From positions 1,426,001-1,490,000 of the forward strand of contig CBDDFV010000001.1 of NCBI GenBank assembly GCA_965227335.1: DNA of 64,000 nucleotides. Direction: 5' to 3'. The stretch comes from CBDDFV01 sp965227335. GTDB lineage: Bacteria; Planctomycetota; Phycisphaerae; Phycisphaerales; SM1A02. This document shows, piece by piece, positions 7,304 through 16,347 of this stretch; positions within the stretch are counted from its first letter, which is position 1, and each line of letters starts with the position of its first letter. Both the position numbers and the translations under genes were made by a program. Below the pieces are notes generated by a model. The model made no database searches. It saw nothing but the letters and a program-made list of their open reading frames with translations, and was not told where the DNA came from.

Positions 7304-9862
7304 ATGCCTGCTGTGACGATGAACCTGCCTGCAGACGAACCTGGCTGGTTTCCGGATCTGTTTAGCAAGCTCCTGATCGCCGACCTTGCAGCGCATCTTC
7401 CCGGAACGCCGCTCGACAGGCCCGCGCCGATCGCCGACGATGAAGCGCGCAAGCTTCTTGGGCGGGCGTCCATCCTCTCGCTCTCGGACGACCAGTCTCA
7501 GCGTGCCATCGCTTACGAGATCGCAACGCGTCTTGTCGAACTATTCGGCAGCCGCATCCCCGGGCTTGTATCCGCTGCCGACGTGATTCTCTCTCGCATC
7601 GGCAACTTTCCGGGGCGCCAGCTTCTCCGCCGCCGTTGTGCGGGTGGAGATGAGAACACACCGGAAGCGCCTGCCCGCCTTGGGCTCGAGCGCATCGGCC
7701 GCGAACTTGAGAACACTGTGGCAGGACCGGGCCAAGGCGAGTGGGTACTGACCGACTTTCAACACGAGTTCTTTCAGGCGCTGGAGTCTGCGACGTCGAT
7801 TAGCGTGTCTGCTCCAACGTCTGCGGGTAAGTCCTTCGTGTTGGGTCTTGACCTGATCCGCCGATTGCGGAAGGTCGTGCCCGCCTGCGTCGTGTATTTG
7901 GTTCCGACTCGCGCGCTCATTCGGGAGGTAACGCTGACGATTCGACGGCACCTACGCGAAGCGGGCATCGAGGGCGTACCCGTACGATCGGTGCCCTTCC
8001 CGATCATGCAAGATGAGGCACCCGAGGGAGCGGTCTTCGTATTAACACAAGAGCGGCTGTTGAGCCTTCTGCACTCACGAGATGGGACGCAGTGGATCAC
8101 TACGCTGATAGTCGATGAGGCGCAGAGCATTCGGGATCAAGCCAGAGGGGTTATTCTCCAGACGGCTATCGAGTCCGTACTGACTAGACACCCCCAGGCG
8201 GACGTCCATTTTGCCAGCCCACTCGCGTCCAATCCCGAATTGTTGCTGGATGTTGTTCAGCGGCGCGACACGGGCACGCACCTCATCCGCACGCTGTCGC
8301 CTGTGTCGCAGAACCTGATCCTCGTGTCGGAAGTCACACGCAAGAAGGCCCAAGGCAGGTTTCAACTTGTCAGCGGGGAGGCGCCGCTGGACCTTGGCGT
8401 CCGCGAGCTAGACTTCGAACTGCGCGGCAGCAAGTACACCCAGCGGGCGGCCCTTGCTCGGGCAATAACACGCGACGGCGAAAGTACGTTGCTATACGGT
8501 AACACGCCAAGCGATACGGAGAAGTTGGCGGCAGCGCTAGTCGCTGGCTCGGATCCCGTAGCCGCTCCGGATCCGGACATCCGGGAGTTAGTCGAGTTCA
8601 TCCGTTCGGAACTACATGCCGATTACCCACTGATTCGGTGTCTCCCCCATGGCGTGGCGTATCACTACGGGTTCATGCCTGCCATTGTGAGATCCCGCGT
8701 CGAGGACTTGTGCCGGGATGGGAAACTGAAGTTTGTGTGTTGTACGAGCACGCTGCTTCAGGGCGTCAATCTGCCTGCCAGGCACATCATCATCGAGAAT
8801 CCGAAGCGAGGCCTGGGGGAAGGCATGGCGCGTGCTGACTTCCTCAACCTTGCAGGCCGGGCGGGTCGGCTCTTGCAAGAGTTCAATGGCAACGTGTGGT
8901 GTCTCCGCCCGGCGACCTGGCAGGAGAAGTCCTATGAAGGTGCCCCTCTGACCGAAATTCGATCGGCCATGAATGAGGCTATGGCCGATGGCGGCAGCAT
9001 TGTCCAGAGGGTGCTCCGTAACGAGGCTTCGGACAAGGAGTTGGATTACGGTGAGGCTGCGTTGGGCAAGGTCTACTGCGACTTTGTGCGCGGCCAACGC
9101 GATTTGGTGGAGTCGCCGTGGAAGACCGATGAGAATGCCGAAGCCCTGACCGCGACGGCGCAAGCGGTGGCGGCGCTTCCGGTGACCTTGCCGACCGAGT
9201 TGTTGGACGCGAACAGGTCCGTGCGCCCTGACCGGCTTCAGGCGCTTTACGATCGGCTACTCCGCGAGCCGGACCCCGCTTCGCTCGTGCCACTCCGTCC
9301 GGGAGTCGCGGGCGCGAACGATCGTATGGGGACGATCATCCAGATTGTCCAGGAGACACTTGGGGGCGTCGACAATAACAGCTATCTGTTCTACAAGTGG
9401 CTCGCGATACAGTGGATCTATAACACGCCGTTGAGCCAGATCATTGCTTTGCGCTTGGCCCATTTGAGGCGACAGGGCACCGATCAGTCAATTGCCTCTT
9501 CCATCCGAGAACTGTTGAAGACGCTTGAAGAGGCCATTCGATTCCGTCTCGTAAAGTACTACATGGCGTACAACAGCGTGCTTGACCTCGTGCTGCGAGA
9601 ACGAGACGGGGAGGCGACCGCCGAGGTGCTTGAACCTTTTCACGTCTACCTCGAATGCGGGGCGTCTGACCGCATCGCCCTGAGTCTGATCGCGATCGGT
9701 CTGTCACGGGCAACGGCCTTGGCCCTCCGGGACAAGGTGCAGTTTGCAGACGAAGCGTCGCCCGAAGGCTGCTTGGCGACGTTGGCTGCGCTCGATCTCG
9801 CCACACTGGAGATTCCGGCCGTCTGTGTCCGTGAAGTGAGAGATTTGTTCGGCAGGCAGTGA
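7304..9862 (+). CDS. hamB: HamB, Hachiman system superfamily-2 helicase
   Basis: An 852-aa helicase of the Ski2/Lhr-like type. Motif I is APTSAGKS (residues 170-177), Ia is YLVPTRALI, motif II is DEAQ (271-274, where DEAH is commoner), and motif VI is LAGRAGRL from about 515. CTSTLLQGVNLPA is motif V. The C-terminal 300 residues are helical, as in other HamB proteins. It acts with HamA: the helicase is thought to load on DNA and release HamA nuclease activity. An alternative start is the ATG at 7319. Both genes look intact. Confidence 0.9.
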   Translation: MPAVTMNLPADEPGWFPDLFSKLLIADLAAHLPGTPLDRPAPIADDEARKLLGRASILSLSDDQSQRAIAYEIATRLVELFGSRIPGLVSAADVILSRIGNFPGRQLLRRRCAGGDENTPEAPARLGLERIGRELENTVAGPGQGEWVLTDFQHEFFQALESATSISVSAPTSAGKSFVLGLDLIRRLRKVVPACVVYLVPTRALIREVTLTIRRHLREAGIEGVPVRSVPFPIMQDEAPEGAVFVLTQERLLSLLHSRDGTQWITTLIVDEAQSIRDQARGVILQTAIESVLTRHPQADVHFASPLASNPELLLDVVQRRDTGTHLIRTLSPVSQNLILVSEVTRKKAQGRFQLVSGEAPLDLGVRELDFELRGSKYTQRAALARAITRDGESTLLYGNTPSDTEKLAAALVAGSDPVAAPDPDIRELVEFIRSELHADYPLIRCLPHGVAYHYGFMPAIVRSRVEDLCRDGKLKFVCCTSTLLQGVNLPARHIIIENPKRGLGEGMARADFLNLAGRAGRLLQEFNGNVWCLRPATWQEKSYEGAPLTEIRSAMNEAMADGGSIVQRVLRNEASDKELDYGEAALGKVYCDFVRGQRDLVESPWKTDENAEALTATAQAVAALPVTLPTELLDANRSVRPDRLQALYDRLLREPDPASLVPLRPGVAGANDRMGTIIQIVQETLGGVDNNSYLFYKWLAIQWIYNTPLSQIIALRLAHLRRQGTDQSIASSIRELLKTLEEAIRFRLVKYYMAYNSVLDLVLRERDGEATAEVLEPFHVYLECGASDRIALSLIAIGLSRATALALRDKVQFADEASPEGCLATLAALDLATLEIPAVCVREVRDLFGRQ

Positions 9863-10156
9863 TATGGCCGAGACTGCGCCTCGGCTCCTTGGGTTAGGGG
9901 CATTCGGGAAGAGCGGTGGTGCCGCTTTCGCACGACGCCCATCCGCCGCCTGTCACCGGCTTGGCGCCCGGGCCCGGCAACTGCGGACCTGATCTGGTAG
10001 CCTCGGTGGATCAGCCTCGCTCCGTGCGTGATGGGCCTAGTGGCGGTTCGAGTCTCAAGTGGACTCGGATCGTTCTGGGCAACCGGAGTTCGGCGTCCGG
10101 GTTGTGGCGCCTGAGACTCGTGCGGTGATGCTGAACCCGGTGCAGCAGTCAGCCGC

Positions 10157-10570
10157 TCAGGACCGCGTCGACCCGCGTGATGTCCGTGGCGGCGTCGGCG
10201 ATGAGCGGTATAGAAGGTCAACGAGATCGAGTATCAGCTCTTGCCACTCAGGTGGCATGGCTTTGAGGGCCTCAGCAATGCGTGCCGGGGAAGCGTGTGT
10301 GTTCGCCTCCCGGAGGCCGCGGGGAATCTCTTCAAGGAGAGCGGTGGGGGCGACGTCCAGATAGGCGGCGGCGAGGATGAGGCGTCCGCAGGAGAGCCGG
10401 TCTTGTCCGCGTTCATACTTGCCGAGTTGTTGGTGGCGGATACCGATGGCGGCAGCGAGGTCGGCCCGGCTCATCTTTCGCATCCGGCGGTAGAGGCGTA
10501 GTCGCCGTCCGACGCGTTGATCGAGGCGAAGGGCGTGGTGGCTGGTCTGTTGATCGTGGCTTCTGGTCAT
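10157..10570 (-). CDS. XRE-family regulator, copy A
   Basis: A 137-aa HTH_3 protein. The domain spans about residues 19-75 (LRLYRRMRKMSRADLAAAIG, QLGKYERGQDRLSCGRL). Residues 95-125 form a second helical region (PARIAEALKAMPPEWQELIL). It is nearly identical to the protein at 42537-42926; only the last few residues differ (TPPRTSRGSTRS here, TPHR there). A decayed third copy at 34232-34378 ends like this one (RPTRS), which suggests this longer tail is the original. The shared upstream region holds tandem GYRCAAC-like half-sites and probably its own operator. Confidence 0.85.
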   Translation of the reverse strand: MTRSHDQQTSHHALRLDQRVGRRLRLYRRMRKMSRADLAAAIGIRHQQLGKYERGQDRLSCGRLILAAAYLDVAPTALLEEIPRGLREANTHASPARIAEALKAMPPEWQELILDLVDLLYRSSPTPPRTSRGSTRS

Positions 10571-10664
10571 GTCTTACGGGTAGCACAACCGGAGTTTGCG
10601 CGCAACCCACGCTGTGCAACTCTGGGAGCACAACCCTGCTGAGTGTGGCGCAGTTGCAGCGCGC
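10191..10664. repeat. 474-bp duplication, copy A (XRE gene plus operator)
   Basis: This stretch matches 42547-43020 almost base for base and over the same length. It covers nearly all of the XRE gene and about 95 bases upstream. Identity stops abruptly at both ends. No terminal inverted repeat or transposase is attached. Confidence 0.85.
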
Positions 10665-10709
10665 AAGCGAGATCGGTGATACTCCCCATTCAGGGGAACC
10701 CAGGACGAG

Positions 10710-10749
10710 AAAAAAGAGCCGGCTCAAACACCCGAAGGCGGAGCCGACC
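10710..10749 (-). terminator. Terminator for the protease/T2SS operon
   Basis: Read on the minus strand, GGTCGGCTC and GAGCCG form a stem with a 15-base loop, followed by GCTC and six T. It lies 68 bases beyond the stop of the serine protease gene, the last gene of the T2SS operon. A similar element stands after the dockerin gene at 43431-43464. Confidence 0.5.
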
Positions 10750-10816
10750 CTTTCCGGGGGCGAGTGAGACTGGCGGAAGGGTGCGTTCTCCCGCGTCAGT
10801 TAGCTGACTCAGAGGA

Positions 10817-12430
10817 TCAAGGGCCGCCGCCCGTGCCCGTCGAGGGATAGAAGTTGAGATTCACATCGGCCGCATCGAGCACCTGGCCGGCGAGCATGTC
10901 GGCCGGGCAGCATTCTGCGTCTTCAGCGTGGGCGGCGTGAGACGCGAAGAACTCGACAGTGAGGGTATACGCGCCGGGTGAGACGTTGCAGAGCTTCGTG
11001 AATCCATCGAGACCGCCATCGTTCAGCTTCAGGCATCCGTTGGTCTCACTGCAGGGTTCCGGCGAGAGGGCCCAGCGGACTCGGACATCCTGAGTGTAGT
11101 TCTCATCGCCGAGAAGGCCGCCCGCGAGGACGGTGAGGTTGACATCCAATGCCATGAGCGAGGGCTTGATGACCGTGAACGGGACAACGGCCCGCCACGC
11201 GCTTTCCCAGTCATCATCCTCGCAGTCCGGTTCGCCCTCGCCCACGATACACGGGAGTCCTGAGGTACTGACGGACGCATCCGCGCCGGTCGGCGTGAGG
11301 TCGGGGCACGGGCAGCTCCCGGTGTTCTCGCCGTCGTCAGCCTCGACCGAGAGGAAGGCGATGACCCCGGCATTGACGTTCACGCTGGTGTTGGTCGCCT
11401 GGGCGGTGAACGTCGGCAGGATGGACGCGATGGCGTCCGAGGAAGCTGTGGGCGGGTTGTTGATGCAAACCGGCGGATCGACCGTCAGCGAGACCGGGAA
11501 CCACATCAGTTGGCAGAAGCCCCCCGTCTGGGACAATGGGCACAAGGCGGAATCGCCGATGGTATCTCCGTAGGGGCCACACTGAAGGCCGTCAGCACTG
11601 AGATCCGCGCCGGCACACACGACGCCCTCCATGTCGATGACGCCGTTGGGCGAGAACTTCAGGAAGTTCGGGCCAGAAGAGCCCTTTGCGTTGTAGGTGC
11701 AGCTTGTTGTATCCAGGACAGCCTTGATGTTCGGCCAGATGGTCTCCATGGGGAGCACATAGCCATCATCGCAGGCTGGTCCACAGTTGCACATGGCTGT
11801 GACACAGTGGTTGTCCAGCCGGAAGACTGGTGATCCCGATGCTCCTTGGCTGGCGATGACAGTGACGGAGTGCTCGAGAATTGCGCCTGGGCAGCCCGTG
11901 GGCATGAACAGGGCGTCGACATGGCCTACGTCGTAGCCCTTCTTCTCGCCTTCGGCGTGATGGACTTCGTAGATCGGCAATCCGACCACGGCCGGACGGG
12001 GGTCGATGCCGGCCTGCCCGTAGAGCGACGCCACGTCGGCGTTGACGCGGAACAGGCACCAATCCTGATCGTTATTGCAGGCCACAACCTCGATCACACT
12101 GTAGATGTCCTCCTGCAGGCACCCGCCGGAGCCGTCGCAGTTCGCGCACTCGTAGTTGAAGACGACAGCGTCGCCGATGGCGGGCATGCAGTGCGCATTA
12201 GTCAGCAGGCAGTCCGGTGCGGCGACGATCCAAGCCGTGCAGAAGCCGTCTCCAGCTGGCGTCTCACGGAGTTGGGCGACGAATCGGCTGTTGTTGTACA
12301 TCGGTCCGGAGAGGCAGGCGACGTTGTCCTTGTTGCAGGCGGGAAAGCACTGAGACATCGCCGGCTGCGCGGAAACGCCGATGGCGCACAGAACAAGAGC
12401 GAGAAGCCATGGAGACGCTGGTCGTTGCAT
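10817..12430 (-). CDS. Exported trypsin-like serine protease with long C-terminal region
   Basis: A 537-aa protein with a signal peptide (WLLALVLCAIGVSAQPAMSQ). The S1-type catalytic triad is visible: H80 in LTNAHC, D123 in QDWCLFRV, and S198 in GASGSPVF. The mature protein is rich in cysteine pairs (ACNKDNVAC, CANCDGSGGC, CNCGPACDD), consistent with an extracellular enzyme. The C-terminal 300 residues have no family I recognise; they contain NNPPTASSDAIASILPTFTA and a repeat-like VSPGAYTLTVEFFASHA near the end. As the last gene of the T2SS operon it is a candidate substrate of that system. Confidence 0.8.
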   Translation of the reverse strand: MQRPASPWLLALVLCAIGVSAQPAMSQCFPACNKDNVACLSGPMYNNSRFVAQLRETPAGDGFCTAWIVAAPDCLLTNAHCMPAIGDAVVFNYECANCDGSGGCLQEDIYSVIEVVACNNDQDWCLFRVNADVASLYGQAGIDPRPAVVGLPIYEVHHAEGEKKGYDVGHVDALFMPTGCPGAILEHSVTVIASQGASGSPVFRLDNHCVTAMCNCGPACDDGYVLPMETIWPNIKAVLDTTSCTYNAKGSSGPNFLKFSPNGVIDMEGVVCAGADLSADGLQCGPYGDTIGDSALCPLSQTGGFCQLMWFPVSLTVDPPVCINNPPTASSDAIASILPTFTAQATNTSVNVNAGVIAFLSVEADDGENTGSCPCPDLTPTGADASVSTSGLPCIVGEGEPDCEDDDWESAWRAVVPFTVIKPSLMALDVNLTVLAGGLLGDENYTQDVRVRWALSPEPCSETNGCLKLNDGGLDGFTKLCNVSPGAYTLTVEFFASHAAHAEDAECCPADMLAGQVLDAADVNLNFYPSTGTGGGP

Positions 12431-12495
12431 TGAGAGTCCTCCGGGCGATTCCAGCGGCGAGCGCCGGTCACGCGATCTGGGCGTGATGAGAAGGG

Positions 12496-13077
12496 TTAAT
12501 CAGGAGCTTCCAGCTTGGTGTGGGCACGTCTGGCCCAATCGCTCCACGCGGGATCGCCGCGCAAGGCGATAGCGTGAAGAAGGCCGGGGGTGGCGTCGTC
12601 TGTCAGGCCATGCCGCACCTGAAGCCGTGCCTTCCCCTGCATCGACTCAAGGTGTTCCGGATACGCCTCGAGCGCGGCGTCGTAGGCGGCGAGCGCCTCG
12701 GTGAATCGCCCGGCTCGCTCCAACGTCATCGCCAGGTTCATGCGCGGCTCGGGGTGCCCCGGCATCGACTTCCTCGCCCATTCGAACTCGCCGGCGGCCT
12801 CGTAGAGCCGACCCGCATTGAGATAGAGCACCCCGAGGTTGTTGTGCGCGGGCCCGTGGTAGAGATCGGCGATCAGCGCCTCGCGGAGCAACGCCTCCGC
12901 CCGCGTGGGATCAGTCTCAATGAGGCCCGCCCCCTGGCGCGTCAGGCGCTCTGCGGCTGCCGTATCGCGCACGACGGAGGCGGCGCCCTGGCTCGCGTAC
13001 GGACTCGTACTGGAGGGCGTTGATCCGCAACCGGAAACAGCGAGGACGACAAGCAGGAGGAAGGGGAGACGGATCAT
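12496..13077 (-). CDS. TPR lipoprotein
   Basis: A 193-aa protein with a lipoprotein signal: LLLVVLAVSGC with the lipid-bearing C17. Residues about 65-165 hold two to three tetratricopeptide repeats (PAHNNLGVLYLNAGRLYEAA, EPRMNLAMTLERAGRFTEAL). TPR lipoproteins act as assembly scaffolds; several secretion systems use one as a pilotin for the outer-membrane channel. The ATG region overlaps the end of the GspM-like gene, so it belongs to the T2SS operon. A pilotin or assembly role for GspD is inference from location. Confidence 0.8.
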   Translation of the reverse strand: MIRLPFLLLVVLAVSGCGSTPSSTSPYASQGAASVVRDTAAAERLTRQGAGLIETDPTRAEALLREALIADLYHGPAHNNLGVLYLNAGRLYEAAGEFEWARKSMPGHPEPRMNLAMTLERAGRFTEALAAYDAALEAYPEHLESMQGKARLQVRHGLTDDATPGLLHAIALRGDPAWSDWARRAHTKLEAPD

Positions 13078-13646
13078 GGTGAGAGGTCCTTCGTGGCGAC
13101 GTAGGTCGCGGTCATCAGGACGGTCATGTCATAGCGATCGAGGTCGTCGCTGGTTCCGCGACCGCGGCGGTTGGCGCCGCGATCGTGGGAGAGTTCGATA
13201 CGGGTTGGTGTCCACAGGGGCTCGTTGGCTGACCATGTCGACAGAAACTCTCCGACCTGTGGCGGGGCGAGTTCCGTTAGCGTGACCTGAACTGACTGCT
13301 CCATGTAAGTGATCGCTGAGCCCGAGGCGCCGGGAAGCGCCCGGTCGGCCATGGGCTGAACCTGGCCGAGATGTCGATTGGATGGAACGCCGGCTTCCGC
13401 CATCGCGTTGATGATGCGGGCGATCAGATCCTGCTCGGGCCGCTTCTGCTCGGAGACCTGTTCTTCCTGGCCTCGGAGGCGGACGATCTCCGCCGCAACT
13501 CGGCGGGTCTCTTCGAGTGAACGGATCGTCGCTGCGAGCTCGCTGTTGGCTGCAATTGCACGTTGCCGGCTCCACGCGATTGGAAGAAGACATCCGGCGA
13601 GGACGATGCCGAGGGCAAGGAGCGTTTTGCGGTGCGAAGACGTCAC
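13074..13646 (-). CDS. GspM/PilO-like type II secretion inner-membrane protein
   Basis: Start chosen at GTG 13646, which overlaps the stop of the GspL-like gene (GTGA); upstream extension in this frame runs antiparallel to another gene. The protein has 190 aa: a short cytoplasmic start, one transmembrane segment (TLLALGIVLAGCLLPIAW), a coiled-coil stretch (SELAATIRSLEETRRVAAEI) and a small periplasmic ferredoxin-like domain. This is the GspM/PilO plan. In T2SS, GspM pairs with GspL to connect the ATPase to the pseudopilus. Sequence identity to known GspM is low, so the call rests on topology and gene order. Confidence 0.65.
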   Translation of the reverse strand: MTSSHRKTLLALGIVLAGCLLPIAWSRQRAIAANSELAATIRSLEETRRVAAEIVRLRGQEEQVSEQKRPEQDLIARIINAMAEAGVPSNRHLGQVQPMADRALPGASGSAITYMEQSVQVTLTELAPPQVGEFLSTWSANEPLWTPTRIELSHDRGANRRGRGTSDDLDRYDMTVLMTATYVATKDLSP

Positions 13647-14506
13647 GATGTCGCCCCCTTTCGGGTGAATCGAAGCGTCAGATCGACGTGCGTCTCGCGG
13701 GCGAAAGTCTGGGGTTGGGTGACCTGCCAGCCGGGGAGATCCCGGAGCGCGTCGGCGATCGGCTGAACGTCTTCGAGGCCTGGAACTCGAAGGACGAGCG
13801 TCACCGCGGAATTGGTCACAGAGATCGTCTCGGTCTCGATGAACTGGTCGGTGGGCCAGCGTTCGAGGATTGCCGTCAGGAGGAGCGCGGCGTCGATCCG
13901 ATCGCTCTGCGCTTCGACTGGACCAGTCCGCGTCTGCATCAGGCGGCGATGTTCGGCAATGATCCGCTGCTCGGGCGGGAAGCTCGGATTCTCCGTTGAC
14001 CGGACGGACTCGCCCAGAACATCGGCATAGACATCCATCTCGGCAAGGCGGACTTGCGTGGTAGCGGAGACGTAGGCAGCCCGTTGTCGCTCGAACCCCA
14101 GGGTCAGGAGGCCTACGCACCCAACGAGGATTGCCGCTGCCCATCCCATCAGTCGCCGCCGGCCACGCCGGATCGTCGGCGGGGTCCATCGCCCGATCAG
14201 GAGATTGAGCGAAGCGGGATCGAGTGCGCCGGCGTCTTCTTTCAGCCATGACGGGAGATTAGTAGGGACCAGCGTGACAGCATTGCGCGAGTCCGCCTGC
14301 TCGAGTGCTTCCGTCGGCACGCCAGCGGCGAGAATCCGCCTTTCGTCGATTGGGATGTACACCGCATGAATGGAATCGATCGGGACGGGAAGTCGTGCTT
14401 CGAACAGGAATCCGAGTTGCTCGGGCGCGTTGCGAAGCGAGCGCGGGAGGACCGAGTGATCAAGGATCGCCCAGTAGAACTGATCAGCAGGCCACGACAG
14501 CATCAT
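13643..14506 (-). CDS. GspL/PilN-like type II secretion protein
   Basis: A 287-aa protein. Residues 1-115 are a cytoplasmic domain; about 118-138 are a transmembrane helix (LMGWAAAILVGCVGLLTLGF); a coiled coil follows (VSATTQVRLAEMDVYADVL); the C-terminal 100 residues are a periplasmic domain with alternating strands. This matches GspL, which links the GspE ATPase to GspM and GspC. The cytoplasmic domain is shorter than in proteobacterial GspL. The gene overlaps its neighbours on both sides by 4 bases. Confidence 0.65.
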   Translation of the reverse strand: MMLSWPADQFYWAILDHSVLPRSLRNAPEQLGFLFEARLPVPIDSIHAVYIPIDERRILAAGVPTEALEQADSRNAVTLVPTNLPSWLKEDAGALDPASLNLLIGRWTPPTIRRGRRRLMGWAAAILVGCVGLLTLGFERQRAAYVSATTQVRLAEMDVYADVLGESVRSTENPSFPPEQRIIAEHRRLMQTRTGPVEAQSDRIDAALLLTAILERWPTDQFIETETISVTNSAVTLVLRVPGLEDVQPIADALRDLPGWQVTQPQTFARETHVDLTLRFTRKGATS

Positions 14507-15021
14507 GGCCGCTTCTCCCGGAGGCGCATGACCTTGGCGCCGCTCGTGTGGACAAGCTCGACTTCGCCGGGATCAATGCGAGCGACGCGGTACCCGCCGA
14601 CCATCGCTCCGGTCTCGGCTCTGACGATCGTGTCATCTGCGGGGTGATAGAACGCCGCCACCCGCCCTGCCTCATCCTCAAGGATCGCAAGCAGTTCAAG
14701 GGAGATTGGGGGCGGGATCGGAGGACGTGGACCGGCGGCCGTCACCGGCTGTGCCGGCGGCGGCTCGGGGCGCCAAAGGGCGATCGCGTAGATGGCCGGA
14801 TCAATGGTACGGGGTGCAGGCGCCCCGCCTTCCGAGCCGCTCATCACCCGTGCTGCATCTTGGAGCGGTGGGAGAACAACCGTCGGACGCATCGCCCACA
14901 ATCCCGTGGCCGCGACAACGCCCGCCCCTGCAAGGAGGACCAGATGCGTCTGACGACGAAGGCGGCGGATTGGATCAGCGGTCGATGGCAAGGCGTTGGG
15001 TACAACTCCATTGGCCGCCAC
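14503..15021 (-). CDS. GspC-like type II secretion protein
   Basis: The frame encodes a short N-terminal tail, one transmembrane helix (HLVLLAGAGVVAATGLWAM), a proline-rich linker (PEPPPAQPVTAAGPRPPIPP), and a C-terminal homology-region-like domain (SLELLAILEDEAGRVAAFYH ... VMRLREK). This is the GspC plan: an inner-membrane protein whose HR domain contacts the GspD secretin. The start is uncertain: GTG 15021 is proposed, overlapping the end of gspK by 47 bases; a TTG at 14983-14985 is another choice. No Shine-Dalgarno is convincing for either. Confidence 0.6.
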   Translation of the reverse strand: MAANGVVPNALPSTADPIRRLRRQTHLVLLAGAGVVAATGLWAMRPTVVLPPLQDAARVMSGSEGGAPAPRTIDPAIYAIALWRPEPPPAQPVTAAGPRPPIPPPISLELLAILEDEAGRVAAFYHPADDTIVRAETGAMVGGYRVARIDPGEVELVHTSGAKVMRLREKRP

Positions 15022-15820
15022 GGCGCTGGTAGATCGCCCACCAACTGCGACGGAGACGTGATTGATTGACTGGTCCGACTGCGATATCGATGCGCATCGA
15101 CCAAGATGCGCTGGAGGAGATGAGAGTCGGCGTCTTCTTGAGCGCGTCTCGCGAGCCCCGAGCTGAGAAAGTCGCCGGCTTGCCGGCAAGGCGGGCCTCT
15201 TCGATAAGGCCAAGCGAGCCGGACTGGCCGAGCGCCCGAGCGGTTGCTTCAACGAGCGGCCACGGCGCGGTATTGACATTGATGCTGCCGGTCGGATGAG
15301 TGGCGATGAGAGCGCCAACGGAGAGCCGGTCCGGTGCGTGTGAGGGAAAGACGGCGACGATCGCTTCGGTGATTTGATCGAGCCCCGGGGCGCTCTGCTT
15401 CGTCCTCTCGAGATCTTGCGCGGCATCGAGGGCTGCAGGGTCAACTGAGCGTCGTAGGGGCGATGGTGAGGCGGCCAGGTTATGAGGGAGCATGCCGCAC
15501 TGATCGAATGCGGTCACGCGAATCCGATAGGCGATCTCTCCCAAGGTCCAGGTGTCATCCAGGACTGGCGATGCCGGTGTCATGGCATCGATCGGCAGCA
15601 CAGTGCTCTCAGCATCGGCCAGCCAGGCCTGGAGGGCGGGCTCGATCGCCCTCAGTAGTTGGTCTGCGCTGGCGGTCGTCTGAAGCGACTCCATGCGCGC
15701 TCGATGCGCAGCGGCTACGGAGACGAGCACGGTTGCCGATGTCACAGCGATCACCAGTACCGCGAGGACCAGGAGAAGCGCGGCGCCTCGGCGAGCCGGG
15801 TTGGTCCGGGGACTGCACAT
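14975..15820 (-). CDS. gspK: GspK, minor pseudopilin
   Basis: A 281-aa protein with a prepilin N-terminus (RRG then AALLLVLAVLVIAVTS). The mature part lacks the Glu at position +5 that the other four pseudopilins have, a hallmark of GspK, the tip subunit. The HPTGSINVNTAPWPLVEATA segment is the GspK helix-hairpin region ('G.ININTA'). It starts at the stop of gspJ. The prepilin peptidase GspO needed to process it is not encoded in this window. Confidence 0.8.
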   Translation of the reverse strand: MCSPRTNPARRGAALLLVLAVLVIAVTSATVLVSVAAAHRARMESLQTTASADQLLRAIEPALQAWLADAESTVLPIDAMTPASPVLDDTWTLGEIAYRIRVTAFDQCGMLPHNLAASPSPLRRSVDPAALDAAQDLERTKQSAPGLDQITEAIVAVFPSHAPDRLSVGALIATHPTGSINVNTAPWPLVEATARALGQSGSLGLIEEARLAGKPATFSARGSRDALKKTPTLISSSASWSMRIDIAVGPVNQSRLRRSWWAIYQRRGGQWSCTQRLAIDR

Positions 15821-16347
15821 TACGGCAATCTCAGCCTCCGGGAGAAGATGTCAGGCGTACTCTGACGGTGGATCTCAACGGCGAGCCACTGGCGGCCCGG
15901 GTCTTCATCGTCGGTGATCACCGCAAGCGTCCAGCTGGCGACATCCCCGAGGAGCGGGCGGGCCGCATTGTGATCGGTGGCGCGGCTCAGTTGATGCGAC
16001 CACGTCTCCACAGCGAAGCTGTGCGTGACCCGACCAGCGTTGGGCTCGCGGCTCACGATACGCAGCGCGCCATCGGTGACCTGAATCCGCGACTTCCGAT
16101 CATCAGGATCGACGTCACCGACGACGATCGACTCGGCGATGCGCTGAAGAGTCCGCTCCGCAGCCGCGAGCCAGCGAACATCATCCGCCTCGATGACGCC
16201 TCGGGCGGTCGTGGTCTGCAGCCATCCCACACCGGCAGCGGTGATGAGCGATAGGAGCGCGAGCGAGATGAGCAACTCGACCATCGTCAGACCGAGCCGA
16301 GGCCTCGAGTGGACCCGGGACAGCATGGGGATGGTGCGGGGAATCAT
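15820..16347 (-). CDS. gspJ: GspJ, minor pseudopilin
   Basis: A 175-aa protein with a prepilin signal: a basic start, then G followed by LTMVELLISLALLSLITAAG with Glu at +5. The body (DGALRIVSREPNAGRVTHSF) is of GspJ size and the gene stands in the usual H-I-J-K order. It should form part of the pseudopilus tip with GspI and GspK. Its ATG overlaps the end of gspI by 4 bases. Confidence 0.7.
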   Translation of the reverse strand: MIPRTIPMLSRVHSRPRLGLTMVELLISLALLSLITAAGVGWLQTTTARGVIEADDVRWLAAAERTLQRIAESIVVGDVDPDDRKSRIQVTDGALRIVSREPNAGRVTHSFAVETWSHQLSRATDHNAARPLLGDVASWTLAVITDDEDPGRQWLAVEIHRQSTPDIFSRRLRLP

